This document shows, in pieces, positions 43,584-52,727 of a stretch of DNA of 64,000 nucleotides. A program made the translations under genes and the position numbers. How positions within the stretch are numbered: the stretch's first letter is position 1; each line of letters opens with the position of its first letter. Below the pieces are notes generated by a model. That model was not told where the DNA came from. It ran no database searches and worked only from the letters and a program-made list of their open reading frames with translations. The stretch is from Pseudodesulfovibrio alkaliphilus (GTDB lineage: Bacteria; Desulfobacterota; Desulfovibrionia; Desulfovibrionales; Desulfovibrionaceae): the NCBI RefSeq assembly GCF_009729555.1, contig NZ_WODC01000003.1, positions 186,001 to 250,000 on the forward strand. Reading direction: 5' to 3'.

Positions 43584-44393
43584 ATGGAGTATTTCACCGC
43601 CCTTTCCCCCGTCACCCAGGCCCTGCTGGCCACCCTCTTCACCTGGGGCATGACCGCCCTGGGGGCGGCCGTTGTCTTTGCGGGCAGGGACGTGAGCAAG
43701 CGCACCCTGGACATCATGCTCGGCTTTGCCGCCGGGGTGATGATCGCCGCCAGCTACTGGTCGCTGCTGGCCCCGGCCATTGAGATGAGCGAACACATGG
43801 GCGCGTTCAAGTTCGTGCCCGCGGCCGTGGGCTTTGTCCTGGGCGCGGCCTTTTTGCGGCTGGTGGACATCTTTCTTCCGCACCTGCACATCCACGCGCC
43901 CCGTTCCGAAGCCGAGGGCGTCAAGACCGACTGGAACAGCTCCATCCTGCTGGTCCTGGCCATCACCCTGCACAACATCCCCGAGGGACTGGCCATCGGC
44001 GTGGCCTTTGGCGCGGTGGCCGCCGGATTCGACTCGGCCACCCTGGGCGGGGCCGTGGCCCTGGCCATCGGCATCGGTATCCAGAACTTCCCGGAGGGCA
44101 CGGCCGTGTCCGTGCCGCTGCGTCGGCAGGGATTGTCGCGCAGGAAAAGCTTCTTCTACGGCCAGGCGTCCGGCGCGGTGGAGCCCGTGGCCGCGGTCAT
44201 CGGCGCGGCCACGGTCTTTTTGGCCGAGCCCATCCTGCCCTATGCCCTGGCCTTTGCCGCCGGGGCCATGATCTTCGTGGTGGTGGAGGAGGTCATTCCC
44301 GAATCCCAGGCCTCGGGCTACGGCGATCAGGCCACCATGGGCTGCATCTTCGGCTTCACCGTGATGATGATTCTGGACGTGGCCCTGTCCTGA
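43584..44393 (+). CDS. ZIP-family metal transporter
   Basis: 269 residues with eight predicted membrane segments. Helix 4 has ITLHNIPEGLAIGVAFG and helix 5 has GIGIQNFPEGTAVSVPL: the paired HN-PEG / QN-PEG motifs form the binuclear metal site of ZIP transporters. A His-containing loop (HLHIHAP) lies between helices 3 and 4. It probably imports zinc or iron. Start at 43584 with an aaggag site. Confidence 0.92.
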   Translation: MEYFTALSPVTQALLATLFTWGMTALGAAVVFAGRDVSKRTLDIMLGFAAGVMIAASYWSLLAPAIEMSEHMGAFKFVPAAVGFVLGAAFLRLVDIFLPHLHIHAPRSEAEGVKTDWNSSILLVLAITLHNIPEGLAIGVAFGAVAAGFDSATLGGAVALAIGIGIQNFPEGTAVSVPLRRQGLSRRKSFFYGQASGAVEPVAAVIGAATVFLAEPILPYALAFAAGAMIFVVVEEVIPESQASGYGDQATMGCIFGFTVMMILDVALS

Positions 44394-44444
44394 GGCAGGA
44401 ATCGGGACCAGGCCAACTGGCCGTTGAAATAATCAGAATATGCA

Positions 44445-44641
44445 GGCTGTTCAAAAATGGTGAGATGCTAGGCGCGAAAAAGGTCAAGGCCGAAGCGTAC
44501 TCCTCGTACGCGAGGGTTTGATTCGCCCCGTCCTGGGGCTCACCCTTTCGGGGCGTCGGCAGGAGCCGACGTCCAAATCCGCTGTCCTGCGGATTTGTGA
44601 CCTTTTTGAGCAACGACGCAGATCGCCGTTTTTCAACAGCC
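44445..44641. repeat. TIR-bounded repeat element, copy 3
   Basis: 197 bp with ends ggctgttcaaaaatggtgag and, reversed, ggctgttgaaaaacggcgat. Inside are aggcgcgaaaaaggtcaagg and gtacgcgagggtttgattcg, shared with other copies, plus an extra nested hairpin (tttcggggcgtcggcaggag and neighbours). It fills the gap between the convergent ZIP and cytosine deaminase genes and ends 2 bp from the latter's stop. Confidence 0.8.
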
Positions 44642-44643
44642 GC

Positions 44644-45915
44644 CTAGCGAAAATCCACCCGCATGGGGCCGCCCCCCAGGTCCACGCTGGCCGCCACCTC
44701 CGGGGTGGAGGCAATGACGCGGCCCCGGCGGATGACGTGGAGCCGGGCCGGGCGCAGGCGCAGGGCCTCCATCTTGGAGGCAGCCTGAAGCACCACCATG
44801 TCCGCGTGGCAGCCCGGAGTCATTCCGTAGCCATCCAGGCAAAGCGTCTTCGCCCCATTGACGGTCACGGCGTCAAAGAGCGCCTCCTGCTGCTCCACGC
44901 CGGTCATGTGCAGGGCGTGGGCACCCATGTGGGCAACCTCCAGCATATCGTGGGTGCCCATGGGGTACCACGGGTCCATGACATCGTCGTGCCCCAGGGA
45001 GACGTTGATGCCGTGGGCCATCAACTCGGGCACGCGCATCAGGCCGCGCCGCTTGGGATAGGTATCGTGGCGGCCCTGGAGGTTCATGTTCACCAGCGGG
45101 TTGCACACGCAGTTGACGCCCGCCTCGGCCATGAGCGGCAGGAGCTTGGACACGTAGTAGTTGTCCATGGAGTGCATGCTGGTCAGGTGCGATCCCGCGA
45201 CCCGGCCGTGCAGACCCAGCCGCTGGGTCTCGAAGGTCAGGGATTCGACATGGCGCGACAGGGGGTCGTCGGACTCGTCACAGTGCATGTCCACCATCAG
45301 GCCGCGCCCGGCCGCCAGCTCGCACAGCAGCCGCACCGACTCGCGGCCCGCCTCCATGGTCCGCTCGAAGTGGGGTATGCCGCCCACAACGTCCACCCCC
45401 CGGTCCAGGGCGGCACGCATCAGCCCCATACCCTCAGGTGACCGGAGCAGGCCATCCTGGGGAAAGGCCACGAGCTGGATGTCGACCACGTCCCGCATCT
45501 CCTGGCGCACTTCAAGGAGCACGTCCACGGCCATCAGGCTCGGGTCCGTGGTGTCCACGTGGGTGCGGATGGCCAGGTTGCCCCTGGCCACGGCCCAGGA
45601 GATGAGCTTCATGGCCCGGGCCTTGATGCTCTCGGCCGTCAGGTGGGGCTTGAGCTCGCCCCAGATGCGGATGCCTTCGAGCAGGGTGCCGTCGCGGTTG
45701 AGCCGGGGCATGCCCACGGACAGGGTGGCGTCCATGTGAAAATGGCTGTCCACAAAGGGCGGGGTGACGAGGTGGCCGCCCGCATCCACCTCATTGGCGG
45801 CATAGGCCTGGATGGCCGGGGCCACCTCCACGATGCGGCCGCCCGCGCAGGCGATGTCCATCAATTCCGGCTCGCCGTGCAGGACGCAGTTTCTGACGAT
45901 CAGGTCAAGGGGCAT
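44644..45915 (-). CDS. codA: Cytosine deaminase
   Basis: 423 residues from ATG 45915 (aggaa site). Amidohydrolase metal ligands are visible: PPFVDSHFHMDATL (HxH), MHCDESDDP, and the aspartate in SLGHDDVMDPWYPMG, a cytosine-deaminase hallmark. Other family parts are VDTTDP and MHSMDNYY. It converts cytosine to uracil for pyrimidine salvage. No codB permease is adjacent. A longer N-terminal extension is open but unlikely. Confidence 0.88.
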   Translation of the reverse strand: MPLDLIVRNCVLHGEPELMDIACAGGRIVEVAPAIQAYAANEVDAGGHLVTPPFVDSHFHMDATLSVGMPRLNRDGTLLEGIRIWGELKPHLTAESIKARAMKLISWAVARGNLAIRTHVDTTDPSLMAVDVLLEVRQEMRDVVDIQLVAFPQDGLLRSPEGMGLMRAALDRGVDVVGGIPHFERTMEAGRESVRLLCELAAGRGLMVDMHCDESDDPLSRHVESLTFETQRLGLHGRVAGSHLTSMHSMDNYYVSKLLPLMAEAGVNCVCNPLVNMNLQGRHDTYPKRRGLMRVPELMAHGINVSLGHDDVMDPWYPMGTHDMLEVAHMGAHALHMTGVEQQEALFDAVTVNGAKTLCLDGYGMTPGCHADMVVLQAASKMEALRLRPARLHVIRRGRVIASTPEVAASVDLGGGPMRVDFR

Positions 45916-46498
45916 GGGTGTTCCTCGCGTGGGAGTCGTTGATTTCCCTCCTCTACTACCCCACGCTGCGCCAATGATAAAGGGGCCGGAACGGGCTGAC
46001 AGGGAAACGCCTCTGTTTCCCCTCTGGCCGTAGGGAGCAAGAGAGGAGGAAGATGGAAGGGCTGCGGTAGCAGGAGGCGGAAAGGAACTGTGATCTCGGA
46101 ATCTCTTCATGTCCACGCTGGTCACATCATTTTCGACTTCACTTACGGCAGATAGACAATCGGCGGAACGTCGCAGCGCCAGTTCGTCGGGCCGCGCCTC
46201 GGGCGAAACCCGGCGGAAGCGGAGTCTTCGACGCTTCCAACTGTTTCGCCAGCGGCCCGACGTTACTGGGGTGCGGCGCGGGAGACCCGATCACAGAAAA
46301 AAAGCGCACTTTTTGGGTACTTTTTGGGGCGCCAGCCAAAAAGTACCTCGGCCCGAAGGGACGAAACGCTTCCCAGCAGTCACTTCGGTGACAGAGGAAA
46401 AGAAAATTAGAGAAATAGCTTGGCGAATCCGTGGATTACCACGGCTACGGACCTGGAGGGGAAGCGATTGTCCACTATGCCTTTGCCCGGAACGAACA
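45916..46498. other. Intergenic region without a recognisable gene
   Basis: About 580 bp between the cytosine deaminase start and the trmI terminator. Open frames here have no coding character. It contains a strong hairpin (46316-46347) and a short stretch near 46381 with cagtcacttcggtgac. Apart from promoter sequence for cytosine deaminase I see nothing assignable. Confidence 0.5.
46316..46347. repeat. Perfect 12-bp inverted repeat
   Basis: ggtactttttgg (46316-46327) pairs with ccaaaaagtacc (46336-46347) over an 8-base loop (ggcgccag). Sequences of this kind recur as intergenic repeats in many bacteria; function unknown. Confidence 0.55.
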
Positions 46499-46534
46499 AG
46501 GCCCGCCTCAAGGGAGGCGGGCCTGTTGTTTTTT
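46499..46534. terminator. Rho-independent terminator beyond trmI
   Basis: Perfect 10-bp stem aggcccgcct / aggcgggcct with a short loop and a T-rich run (gttgtttttt) on the plus strand; on the minus strand the tail is ttgttcgtt. Probably bidirectional. It lies 20 bp beyond the minus-strand trmI stop. Confidence 0.65.
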
Positions 46535-46553
46535 GACGGGATGCGGGGTCGGG

Positions 46554-47420
46554 CTACTCGTCGTCCAGGTCCGGGCCCATGTCCTGCTCCAGGTCGGAAT
46601 CGGTTGGGGCGGCGGCGGGGGCTTCCCCGTCATCCAGCTCGGCCGACGGACCCGCGGGCGGCTCCATGTAGCGGGCAAAGACCAGAAAGCCGGTATGGGC
46701 CACCATCCGGTCGTCGGGACGCAGGCGGTCGGCCACGGGCTTCCAGCGGCGCACCAGGATTTCCAGCACCTCGGTCTCGGCAAAGGGGCCGGCCTCGAGC
46801 CCGCGCAGCAGGTCGCTGACCTGGTTGACCGTTGGCAGCAGAAAGCCGCACATGGCGCCGGGAATAACCGCGCCCGGAATACCCCCCAGGTACTCCCAAG
46901 GGGTTCGCACATCCAGAAAAAGCGCGTCCGCGCCCGAGTGCAGAAAACCGTCCTCAATGTTGCGGTTGACCTGCTCCACACGCGAGGCCAGGCCCACGCG
47001 CTCCAGATTCTTGCCCGCCAGCTTGTAAAAATCCGCCCGCCGCTCGTAGGAGATGACCTTGCCCGTGTCGCCCACAAACCAGGCCAGAGCCGTGGTCAGG
47101 CCGCCCGAGCCGGTGCCGGACTCGATGACCGTGGAGCCGGGGCCGATGCCCAGCTTCATCATCAGATACCCGATTTCCTTGGGGTACATGATCTGGGTCT
47201 GGCGTTTCACGCCCTTGATCAGGTCGTGCAGGGTGGGCTTGAGGATGAGATAGGACCGGCCCAGATGCGTTTTGACGTACTGGCCGAATCCGGCCTCGGC
47301 CACGTCGTCCATGAGCAGCCTGCCGTCATGGGTATGCACCTCTGCGCCCGCCTCCAGCTTGCGCAGATAGCGTTTGCCCTTGTGGCTGATGAGCAGCACG
47401 AGTTGTCCTGGTTCGATCAT
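46554..47420 (-). CDS. trmI: tRNA (adenine-58-N1)-methyltransferase TrmI
   Basis: 288 residues. N-terminal beta domain (VLLISHKGKRYLRKLEAGAE) then a Rossmann methyltransferase. SAM motif: VIESGTGSGGLTTALAW. Other family positions: YPKEIGYLMMKLGIGPG (upstream loop with tyrosine), SYERRADFYKLAGKNL and DALFLDVRTPWEYL. It methylates A58 in the tRNA T-loop. The last ~40 residues are an acidic low-complexity tail that ends DLEQDMGPDLDDE. Confidence 0.9.
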   Translation of the reverse strand: MIEPGQLVLLISHKGKRYLRKLEAGAEVHTHDGRLLMDDVAEAGFGQYVKTHLGRSYLILKPTLHDLIKGVKRQTQIMYPKEIGYLMMKLGIGPGSTVIESGTGSGGLTTALAWFVGDTGKVISYERRADFYKLAGKNLERVGLASRVEQVNRNIEDGFLHSGADALFLDVRTPWEYLGGIPGAVIPGAMCGFLLPTVNQVSDLLRGLEAGPFAETEVLEILVRRWKPVADRLRPDDRMVAHTGFLVFARYMEPPAGPSAELDDGEAPAAAPTDSDLEQDMGPDLDDE

Positions 47421-47612
47421 GTCCTTATGCTCCTGGTGAAAATATGGCTTGGGGTACGGCCCCCGGGCCGCGAAGTCAAGGAAAAGCGCCGCACCCGGCC
47501 TGCGGGTACGGCCCATGCCCGACGCACATACCCCTTGCCAGCGCACCGTCCGCCCTGTAGGTTTCATGCAGTGGAGAAGGGCGGGCCGAGGCCGCCGGAG
47601 TGGACGGACTCC

Positions 47613-47640
47613 TTGACATGTGCGCCCTGCTGCTTAATAT
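47613..47640 (+). promoter_or_regulatory. Sigma-70 promoter for the radical-SAM gene
   Basis: Consensus -35 ttgaca (47613-47618), 16-bp spacer and near-consensus -10 taatat (47635-47640), 54 bp upstream of the ATG. One of the best sigma-70 matches in the window. Confidence 0.7.
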
Positions 47641-47694
47641 TGCTCACGTTTTTTTGGAACCACCCCCCGAACCCCTGCGAGGTACGCCCGGCAC

Positions 47695-48672
47695 ATGGCA
47701 TACGCATACGTCTTCGGACCCGTCATGAGCGGGCGGCTGGGCCGGTCCCTGGGGCTGGACCTGCTGGGTGGCCGCGTCTGCTCCATGGACTGTGTGTACT
47801 GCGAGGTGGGGGCAACCCGCACCCTGACCCTTGAGCGAAGGGAATACGTCCCGGCACGGGTCATCCTCGACGAGCTGGCCCACTGGAAGGCGCAAGGATT
47901 CGAGCCGCCCGAGGCAGTAACCCTGGGCGGTCTGGGCGAGCCGACACTGAACACGGCCCTGCCCGAGGTCATCCAGGGAGCTCGCGCCCTGTTTCCCTCC
48001 GTGCCCGTGGCCGTGCTGACCAACGCCACCACCATGATCATCCCCGAGGTACGCCGCGAACTGGCCCTGGCCGACGTGGTCCTGCCGAGCATGGACTCCC
48101 TGGTGGAGGCGGAGTTCGAGGCCGTCAACCGCCCCTGCGCCGGGGTGACGCCATCGGACGTGGCCAAGGGGCTTCTTGCCTTCAGGCGGGAGTTTGATGG
48201 CTTGATCTTTCTGGAGATTTTGCTTGCCTCGGGAATCAACGATTCCGACGAGAACCTGGGCAGGCTGAAGACTTTCTGCCAGCAGCTCGCCCCTGACCGG
48301 GTGGATGTGGTCACACTGACCCGTCCGGGCACGGTGAGGGGAGTCGGCCCCGTGGACGGGGCCACCTTGAGCCGCTGGCGCAAGGCGCTCGGCGCGGGAC
48401 AGGCCCGTGTCGGGGAACGGAAGGAGCCCACACACGCCACGCTGGACACGACGCGGACACGCGAGTTCGTGCTCGCCTCCCTCGTGCGCAGGCCCCAGAC
48501 CGTTGCACAATTGGCCCAGGCCCTGGGCGCACCCCGCGAAGCGGTGCGTACGGCCGTGGAGGCCCTGGAACAGGCGGGCGAGATCGTTGCCCGCGCCGAC
48601 CGGGGCGAACTCTGCTACCACGGCTCGGGGCACGTCCTTGAAGACGCCAAAAAGGACTCGCCAAAGCCTTGA
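47695..48672 (+). CDS. Radical-SAM protein with C-terminal winged-helix domain
   Basis: 325 residues. The N-terminal part has FGPVMSGRLGRSLGLDLL and the cluster motif CSMDCVYCEVG (CxxxCxxC), followed by GGLGEPTLN (SAM-binding glycine-rich region). Residues about 265-310 form a small winged-helix-like domain (FVLASLVRRPQTVAQLAQAL). This architecture occurs in an uncharacterised radical-SAM group common in sulfate reducers. Reaction unknown. It is followed by rng after 33 bp and probably shares its transcript. Confidence 0.8.
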   Translation: MAYAYVFGPVMSGRLGRSLGLDLLGGRVCSMDCVYCEVGATRTLTLERREYVPARVILDELAHWKAQGFEPPEAVTLGGLGEPTLNTALPEVIQGARALFPSVPVAVLTNATTMIIPEVRRELALADVVLPSMDSLVEAEFEAVNRPCAGVTPSDVAKGLLAFRREFDGLIFLEILLASGINDSDENLGRLKTFCQQLAPDRVDVVTLTRPGTVRGVGPVDGATLSRWRKALGAGQARVGERKEPTHATLDTTRTREFVLASLVRRPQTVAQLAQALGAPREAVRTAVEALEQAGEIVARADRGELCYHGSGHVLEDAKKDSPKP

Positions 48673-48705
48673 ATTATTTCATACATTTTTTGACACGAGG
48701 ATTTT

Positions 48706-50175
48706 ATGACCGACAAGAAGAAACGGCAAAAGATGTTCATCTCCGTACTGCCGGGAGAACAGGTGGAGGTGGTCATCGCCGAAGAGGGCAAGGTCAACGA
48801 GTATTACGTTGAGATGGTCCATCAGGCCAAGACCAAGGGCGACATTTACAAGGGCTACATCCACAACATCGACAACGGATTGCAGGCCGCCTTCATCAAC
48901 TACGGGGCCGAACGCAACGGTTTTCTCCAGATAGACGAGGTCCACCCCGAATACTACATGGGCAGCTATCCCATGAAAAAGGGGGCTCGCTACCCGCTGA
49001 TGCAGAAGGTGCTCAAGCCGGGCCAGGAGGTTCTGGTCCAGGTGGTCAAGGAGCCCACGGGCAAGAAGGGCGCGTTTTTGACCACCTACCTCTCGCTGCC
49101 CGGCCGCAGCTTTGTCTATACCGTGGGCCGCAGCCAGATGGGCGTGTCGCGCAAGATCGAGAACGAAAAAGAACGCGAGCGGCTCAAGAACGTCATCGAG
49201 ACCTTCCCCACCACCGAAGGCGTGGGGCTCATCGCCCGAACGGCCGCCGTGGGCCAGGCCAAGGCCGCCCTCGAACGCGACTTCAAGTACCTTAACCGGC
49301 TCTGGGAGGACATCCGGGCCAACGCCCAGAAGGTCAAGGCCCCGGCAATGGTCTACCAGGAGCTGGGGTTGGCCGCCCGCGCAGTGCGCGACTACCTGAC
49401 CCTGGACGTGACCGAGGTCTGGGTGGACGACAAGGACACCTACGAGCAGGTCAACCAGTTCGTCAAACTCGCCTTCCCCCGCAAGAACAACCTGGTCAAG
49501 CTGCATGAGGACGCGGATTTGAGCCTGCTTGAGCGCTTCAACCTCGTCAAGCAGGTGCAGGAGATATACTCCCGCGAAGCATCCATGCCCTCGGGCGGGC
49601 GGCTCGTTTTCGACGCCACCGAGGCCCTGACCGCCATCGACATCAACTCCGGCAAGATCGGCGGCGAAAAGAATTTCCAGAAAATGGCGCTCAAGACCAA
49701 CATGGAGGCTGCCTGCGAGATTGCCCGCCAACTGCGTCTGCGCGACATCGGCGGCCAGGTGGTCATCGACTTCATCGAGATGAAGAACCCCAAGGACTGC
49801 CGCGAGGTGGAGAAGGTCATGAAGGCCGAGATGAAGAACGACAGGGCCCGCACAGATGTCAGCCGCATCTCGCCCTTTGGCCTCATGGAGCTGGTGCGCC
49901 AGCGCCTCGGCTCCTCGGCCATCGCCATCTCCACCGAGCCCTGCCCCTGCTGCAAGGGCACCGGCATCCGGCGCAACATGGAGTGGCAGGCCATGCAGGC
50001 ACTGAAAGACATCCACCGCGAAGCCCGCAAACCCGGCAACGAGATGGTGGACTTCACCTGCGAGGAGGAACTGGCCATCTATCTGCTCAACAACAAGCGT
50101 GGCGTTCTGGCCGACCTGGAGAGCCGCTACGGCAAGCGCATCCATGTGGATATCGAGTACGAATACGACGAATAG
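48706..50175 (+). CDS. rng: Ribonuclease G/E
   Basis: 489 residues, the length of E. coli RNase G and lacking RNase E's C-terminal degradosome scaffold. N-terminal S1 domain (GDIYKGYIHNIDNGLQAAFI), then the catalytic core with metal-binding aspartates in ALTAIDINSGKIGGEK and QVVIDFIEMKNP. The zinc-link PCPCCKGTG dimerises the enzyme. It processes rRNA and degrades mRNA. A repeat element begins 4 bp after its stop and could act as a terminator. Confidence 0.93.
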   Translation: MTDKKKRQKMFISVLPGEQVEVVIAEEGKVNEYYVEMVHQAKTKGDIYKGYIHNIDNGLQAAFINYGAERNGFLQIDEVHPEYYMGSYPMKKGARYPLMQKVLKPGQEVLVQVVKEPTGKKGAFLTTYLSLPGRSFVYTVGRSQMGVSRKIENEKERERLKNVIETFPTTEGVGLIARTAAVGQAKAALERDFKYLNRLWEDIRANAQKVKAPAMVYQELGLAARAVRDYLTLDVTEVWVDDKDTYEQVNQFVKLAFPRKNNLVKLHEDADLSLLERFNLVKQVQEIYSREASMPSGGRLVFDATEALTAIDINSGKIGGEKNFQKMALKTNMEAACEIARQLRLRDIGGQVVIDFIEMKNPKDCREVEKVMKAEMKNDRARTDVSRISPFGLMELVRQRLGSSAIAISTEPCPCCKGTGIRRNMEWQAMQALKDIHREARKPGNEMVDFTCEEELAIYLLNNKRGVLADLESRYGKRIHVDIEYEYDE

Positions 50176-50178
50176 TCC

Positions 50179-50361
50179 GGCTGTTGCAAAATGTCCGGCT
50201 GCGGCGTTGCTTCAAAAGGGTCACGAGCCCGCAGAACAGCGCATTTGGGCATCGGCCTTGACCTTTTTTCGCGTCTGTCGCTGCCGCCCTGACCCGCAGG
50301 GTTCGCCGAAGACGGCTCATCAACGGCTCAAGGCGGCACTCGAACCTTTTTGAACAGACTG
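50179..50361. repeat. TIR-bounded repeat element, copy 4 (inverted)
   Basis: 183 bp directly after rng, in the opposite orientation to copy 2. Reversed, it reads gttcgagtgccgccttgagc, then gttgatgagccgtcttcggc and gcgaaaaaaggtcaaggccg, matching the long blocks of copy 2. Ends: ggctgttgcaaaatg at left and, reversed, cagtctgttcaaaaagg at right. Confidence 0.8.
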
Positions 50362-50415
50362 CTTGACCCCTTCCGGGATCAGATTGCGAGCCCGGCCATG
50401 CAACCGGAAAGAGAC

Positions 50416-51006
50416 ATGAAACGCCTTCTCCTGCATATCTGCTGCGGGCCGTGCGCCATCACCACGCTGGGCACCCTGCGCCATCAGGGTTTCGAGGTCA
50501 CGGGGCTGTTTTACAACCCCAACATCCATCCCCTGACCGAGTATGTCAAACGGCGCGACGGATGCCTTGAGGTGGCCGGACGGCTGGGCGTCAAGGTCAT
50601 CGTCAAGGACGACGAGTACGACCCCAAGGCGTGGTTTCGCGACATGGCCCACCGCGAGGCCAACCGCTGCTTTCTCTGCTATGCCCGCCGCCTGGAGCGC
50701 ACCGCGGCCATAGCCGAAAAGGGCGGGTTCGACGGCTTTTCCACCACCCTGCTCTATTCCAAACACCAAAACCACGAGACCATCGCCGACCTGGGCCGGG
50801 ACATGGCGCGCAAGTCCGCCCCCTTTGTCTACCACGACTTCCGCCAGGGCTGGAGCGAGGGCATCGAGACATCCAGGGAGTGGGGCATCTACCGCCAGCA
50901 ATACTGCGGCTGCCTCTACAGCGAAAACGAACGCCACGCCCGGCTGCTCCAGGGGCCGAAGAGGCAACCCGGCGGCAAGGGGCCGAAGCAGCGAGGAGAG
51001 CAATGA
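50416..51006 (+). CDS. queH: Epoxyqueuosine reductase QueH
   Basis: 196 residues. N-terminal LLLHICCGPCAITTL holds the CCxPC motif; further cysteines lie in EANRCFLCYARRLE and RQQYCGCLYSENER. These ligate the Fe-S cluster and second metal of QueH, which performs the last step of queuosine synthesis in tRNA. Family motif GFYNPNIHP appears as FYNPNIHPLTEY. Start at 50416 is chosen on the ggaaagagac site. Its stop overlaps the next ATG. Confidence 0.9.
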   Translation: MKRLLLHICCGPCAITTLGTLRHQGFEVTGLFYNPNIHPLTEYVKRRDGCLEVAGRLGVKVIVKDDEYDPKAWFRDMAHREANRCFLCYARRLERTAAIAEKGGFDGFSTTLLYSKHQNHETIADLGRDMARKSAPFVYHDFRQGWSEGIETSREWGIYRQQYCGCLYSENERHARLLQGPKRQPGGKGPKQRGEQ

Positions 51007-51371
51007 ACCGCCGCGACCTCGCCCTCGCTCTCTTCGTGGCCGTCACCGCGGTCGAAGGGCTGGCCCACGGCCTGATCCTGAACACGCCTGACGCCTGGAC
51101 CACAGGCGTCCTGGCCCTCGTCGTCTTCTCGGCCTTGAGCTGGATGGCCCGCCAGGGGCGTCCCGTCCCCCTGTGGACCGTGGTGCTGGTCATGCTGATT
51201 ACGGCCACGCGTCATCTCATGGCCGGGGCCATCCTCCTGCTGGCCGAGTCCGACCCGGCCGGTCTGGGCGGAACCGGGACGGGGATCCTCCGGCTGGCGG
51301 CCGGGGCGGTCCTGGTATGGGCCGGGCTGACCGTCTTCCTGGGCCGGCACCGGCAGGACGACCATGGGTAG
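51003..51371 (+). CDS. Small membrane protein (PsiE-like topology)
   Basis: 122 residues with four hydrophobic segments (LALALFVAVTAVEGLAHGLI, TTGVLALVVFSALSWM, WTVVLVMLITATRHLMAGAI, ILRLAAGAVLVWAGLTVFL). The Thr-Arg-His in the third helix is reminiscent of PsiE-family phosphate-starvation membrane proteins, but the match is loose. It overlaps queH by 4 bp and hemW by 8 bp, so the three form an operon. Function not assignable. Confidence 0.6.
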   Translation: MNRRDLALALFVAVTAVEGLAHGLILNTPDAWTTGVLALVVFSALSWMARQGRPVPLWTVVLVMLITATRHLMAGAILLLAESDPAGLGGTGTGILRLAAGAVLVWAGLTVFLGRHRQDDHG

Positions 51372-52632
51372 GATCTACGGCGAGGACGTGCCCACCCGCC
51401 CGGCCTTTCCCGACGCGGTCGGCAAGGGCCGCAGGAAGGCAGGAAAGCAGGACGGGGACGGCCCCAAAGGAGCGCCCTCCGATGAAAAAGGACTGCTCCT
51501 CTACATCCATGTCCCCTTCTGCCGCTCGCGCTGCCACTACTGCACCTTCCACTCCCAGGCATTCAACCAAGTCACCTTTGCCTGGTACCACAAGCTGCTG
51601 CTTGAGGAGATCAAGCTCTGGGGAGCGCGGCTCAAGAGGCCCAAGCTGCGCACCGTCTATTTCGGCGGGGGCACCCCGAGCCTGATCCCCCTTTCCCATC
51701 TTGCGCAGATCATGCAGGCACTGGACAAGTCCTTCGACTTTGGCCCGGCCATGGAGGTGACTCTGGAGGCCAACCCGGACTCGGCAACGGATGTCAGCTA
51801 TTTCCGGGCACTGCTCTCCATGGGCGTCAACCGCCTCTCCCTTGGAGTGCAGAGCCTGAGCGACGCGGACCTGCACGCCCTGGGCCGCCCCCACTCGGCA
51901 GCCATGGCCCACGCCGCCTACACCAGCGCCCGTCAGGCCGGGTTCGGCAACATCGGGCTCGATTTCATCTGGGGGCTGCCCGGCCAGCGGCTCAAGGGCT
52001 GGGTGGACCAGCTTGCCGTGGTCACGTCCATGCGGCCCGAGCACATCTCGGCCTACAACCTGACCCTGGAACCGGACACGCCCATGGCCGCCCTGTGCGC
52101 CGAGGACGGCCCCCTGACCCTGCCGCCCGACAAGGAGCAGGGCCGCATGTTCGTCTACGGCGCGGAATACCTCGAATCCATGGGCTACATGCACTACGAG
52201 GTGTCCAATTTCGCTCGCATGGGATTCGTCTCGGCCCACAACTCCGGCTATTGGAGCGGGGCCGACTACCTGGGCCTGGGGCCGTCGGCCGTGTCCACCA
52301 TCGGGCGTCGCCGCTTCGAAAACCCGCGTTACATGGACGAATACGACGCCTATGTGCGCGGCGGGCTGGTGGGCCGCGAACACGAAACCCTGACCGACAC
52401 GGACCTGCTGCGCGAGATGGTCATGCTCTCCCTGCGCACGGCCAAGGGGCTCGACCTCAAGGAGTTCCGCAAACGCGCCGGATTCGACATGATCAAGCGC
52501 CACGAACGGCTCATCGCCGCCCTGCACCGCGAAAACCTCGTACGCATCAGCCACGGCTTTCTGCGCCTGACCAAGAACGGCATGCTCGTGTCCAACGTCA
52601 TCATCCGCCGTCTTGCCTTTGACGGGGAGTAG
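51364..52632 (+). CDS. hemW: HemW-type radical-SAM protein
   Basis: 422 residues. After a ~40-residue polar N-terminal extension the core begins LYIHVPFCRSRCHYCTFHSQ, with the CxxxCxxC cluster motif. YFGGGTPSLI and MEVTLEANPDS follow, then the Asn/Gly segments LGVQSLSDADLHALGR. The C-terminal helical wHTH-like domain is present (MVMLSLRTAKGLDLKEFRKR). HemW inserts heme into client proteins; it is not an oxygen-independent coproporphyrinogen oxidase, with which it is often confused. Confidence 0.85.
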   Translation: MGRIYGEDVPTRPAFPDAVGKGRRKAGKQDGDGPKGAPSDEKGLLLYIHVPFCRSRCHYCTFHSQAFNQVTFAWYHKLLLEEIKLWGARLKRPKLRTVYFGGGTPSLIPLSHLAQIMQALDKSFDFGPAMEVTLEANPDSATDVSYFRALLSMGVNRLSLGVQSLSDADLHALGRPHSAAMAHAAYTSARQAGFGNIGLDFIWGLPGQRLKGWVDQLAVVTSMRPEHISAYNLTLEPDTPMAALCAEDGPLTLPPDKEQGRMFVYGAEYLESMGYMHYEVSNFARMGFVSAHNSGYWSGADYLGLGPSAVSTIGRRRFENPRYMDEYDAYVRGGLVGREHETLTDTDLLREMVMLSLRTAKGLDLKEFRKRAGFDMIKRHERLIAALHRENLVRISHGFLRLTKNGMLVSNVIIRRLAFDGE

Positions 52633-52727
52633 TCCGCCCGCGAACGGCAGACATCCGGTTGCGCCCCGGGCCGTGTCGGGGTAGACGTAGGGTCGTTTGC
52701 ACCCGGCCCCTGCGACGAGGAGAACCC

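Noticed and set aside
46109-46819. Plus-strand 236-codon frame upstream of and over trmI
   Set aside because: Arg/Pro-rich translation with no motif, overlapping the terminator and the real minus-strand methyltransferase.
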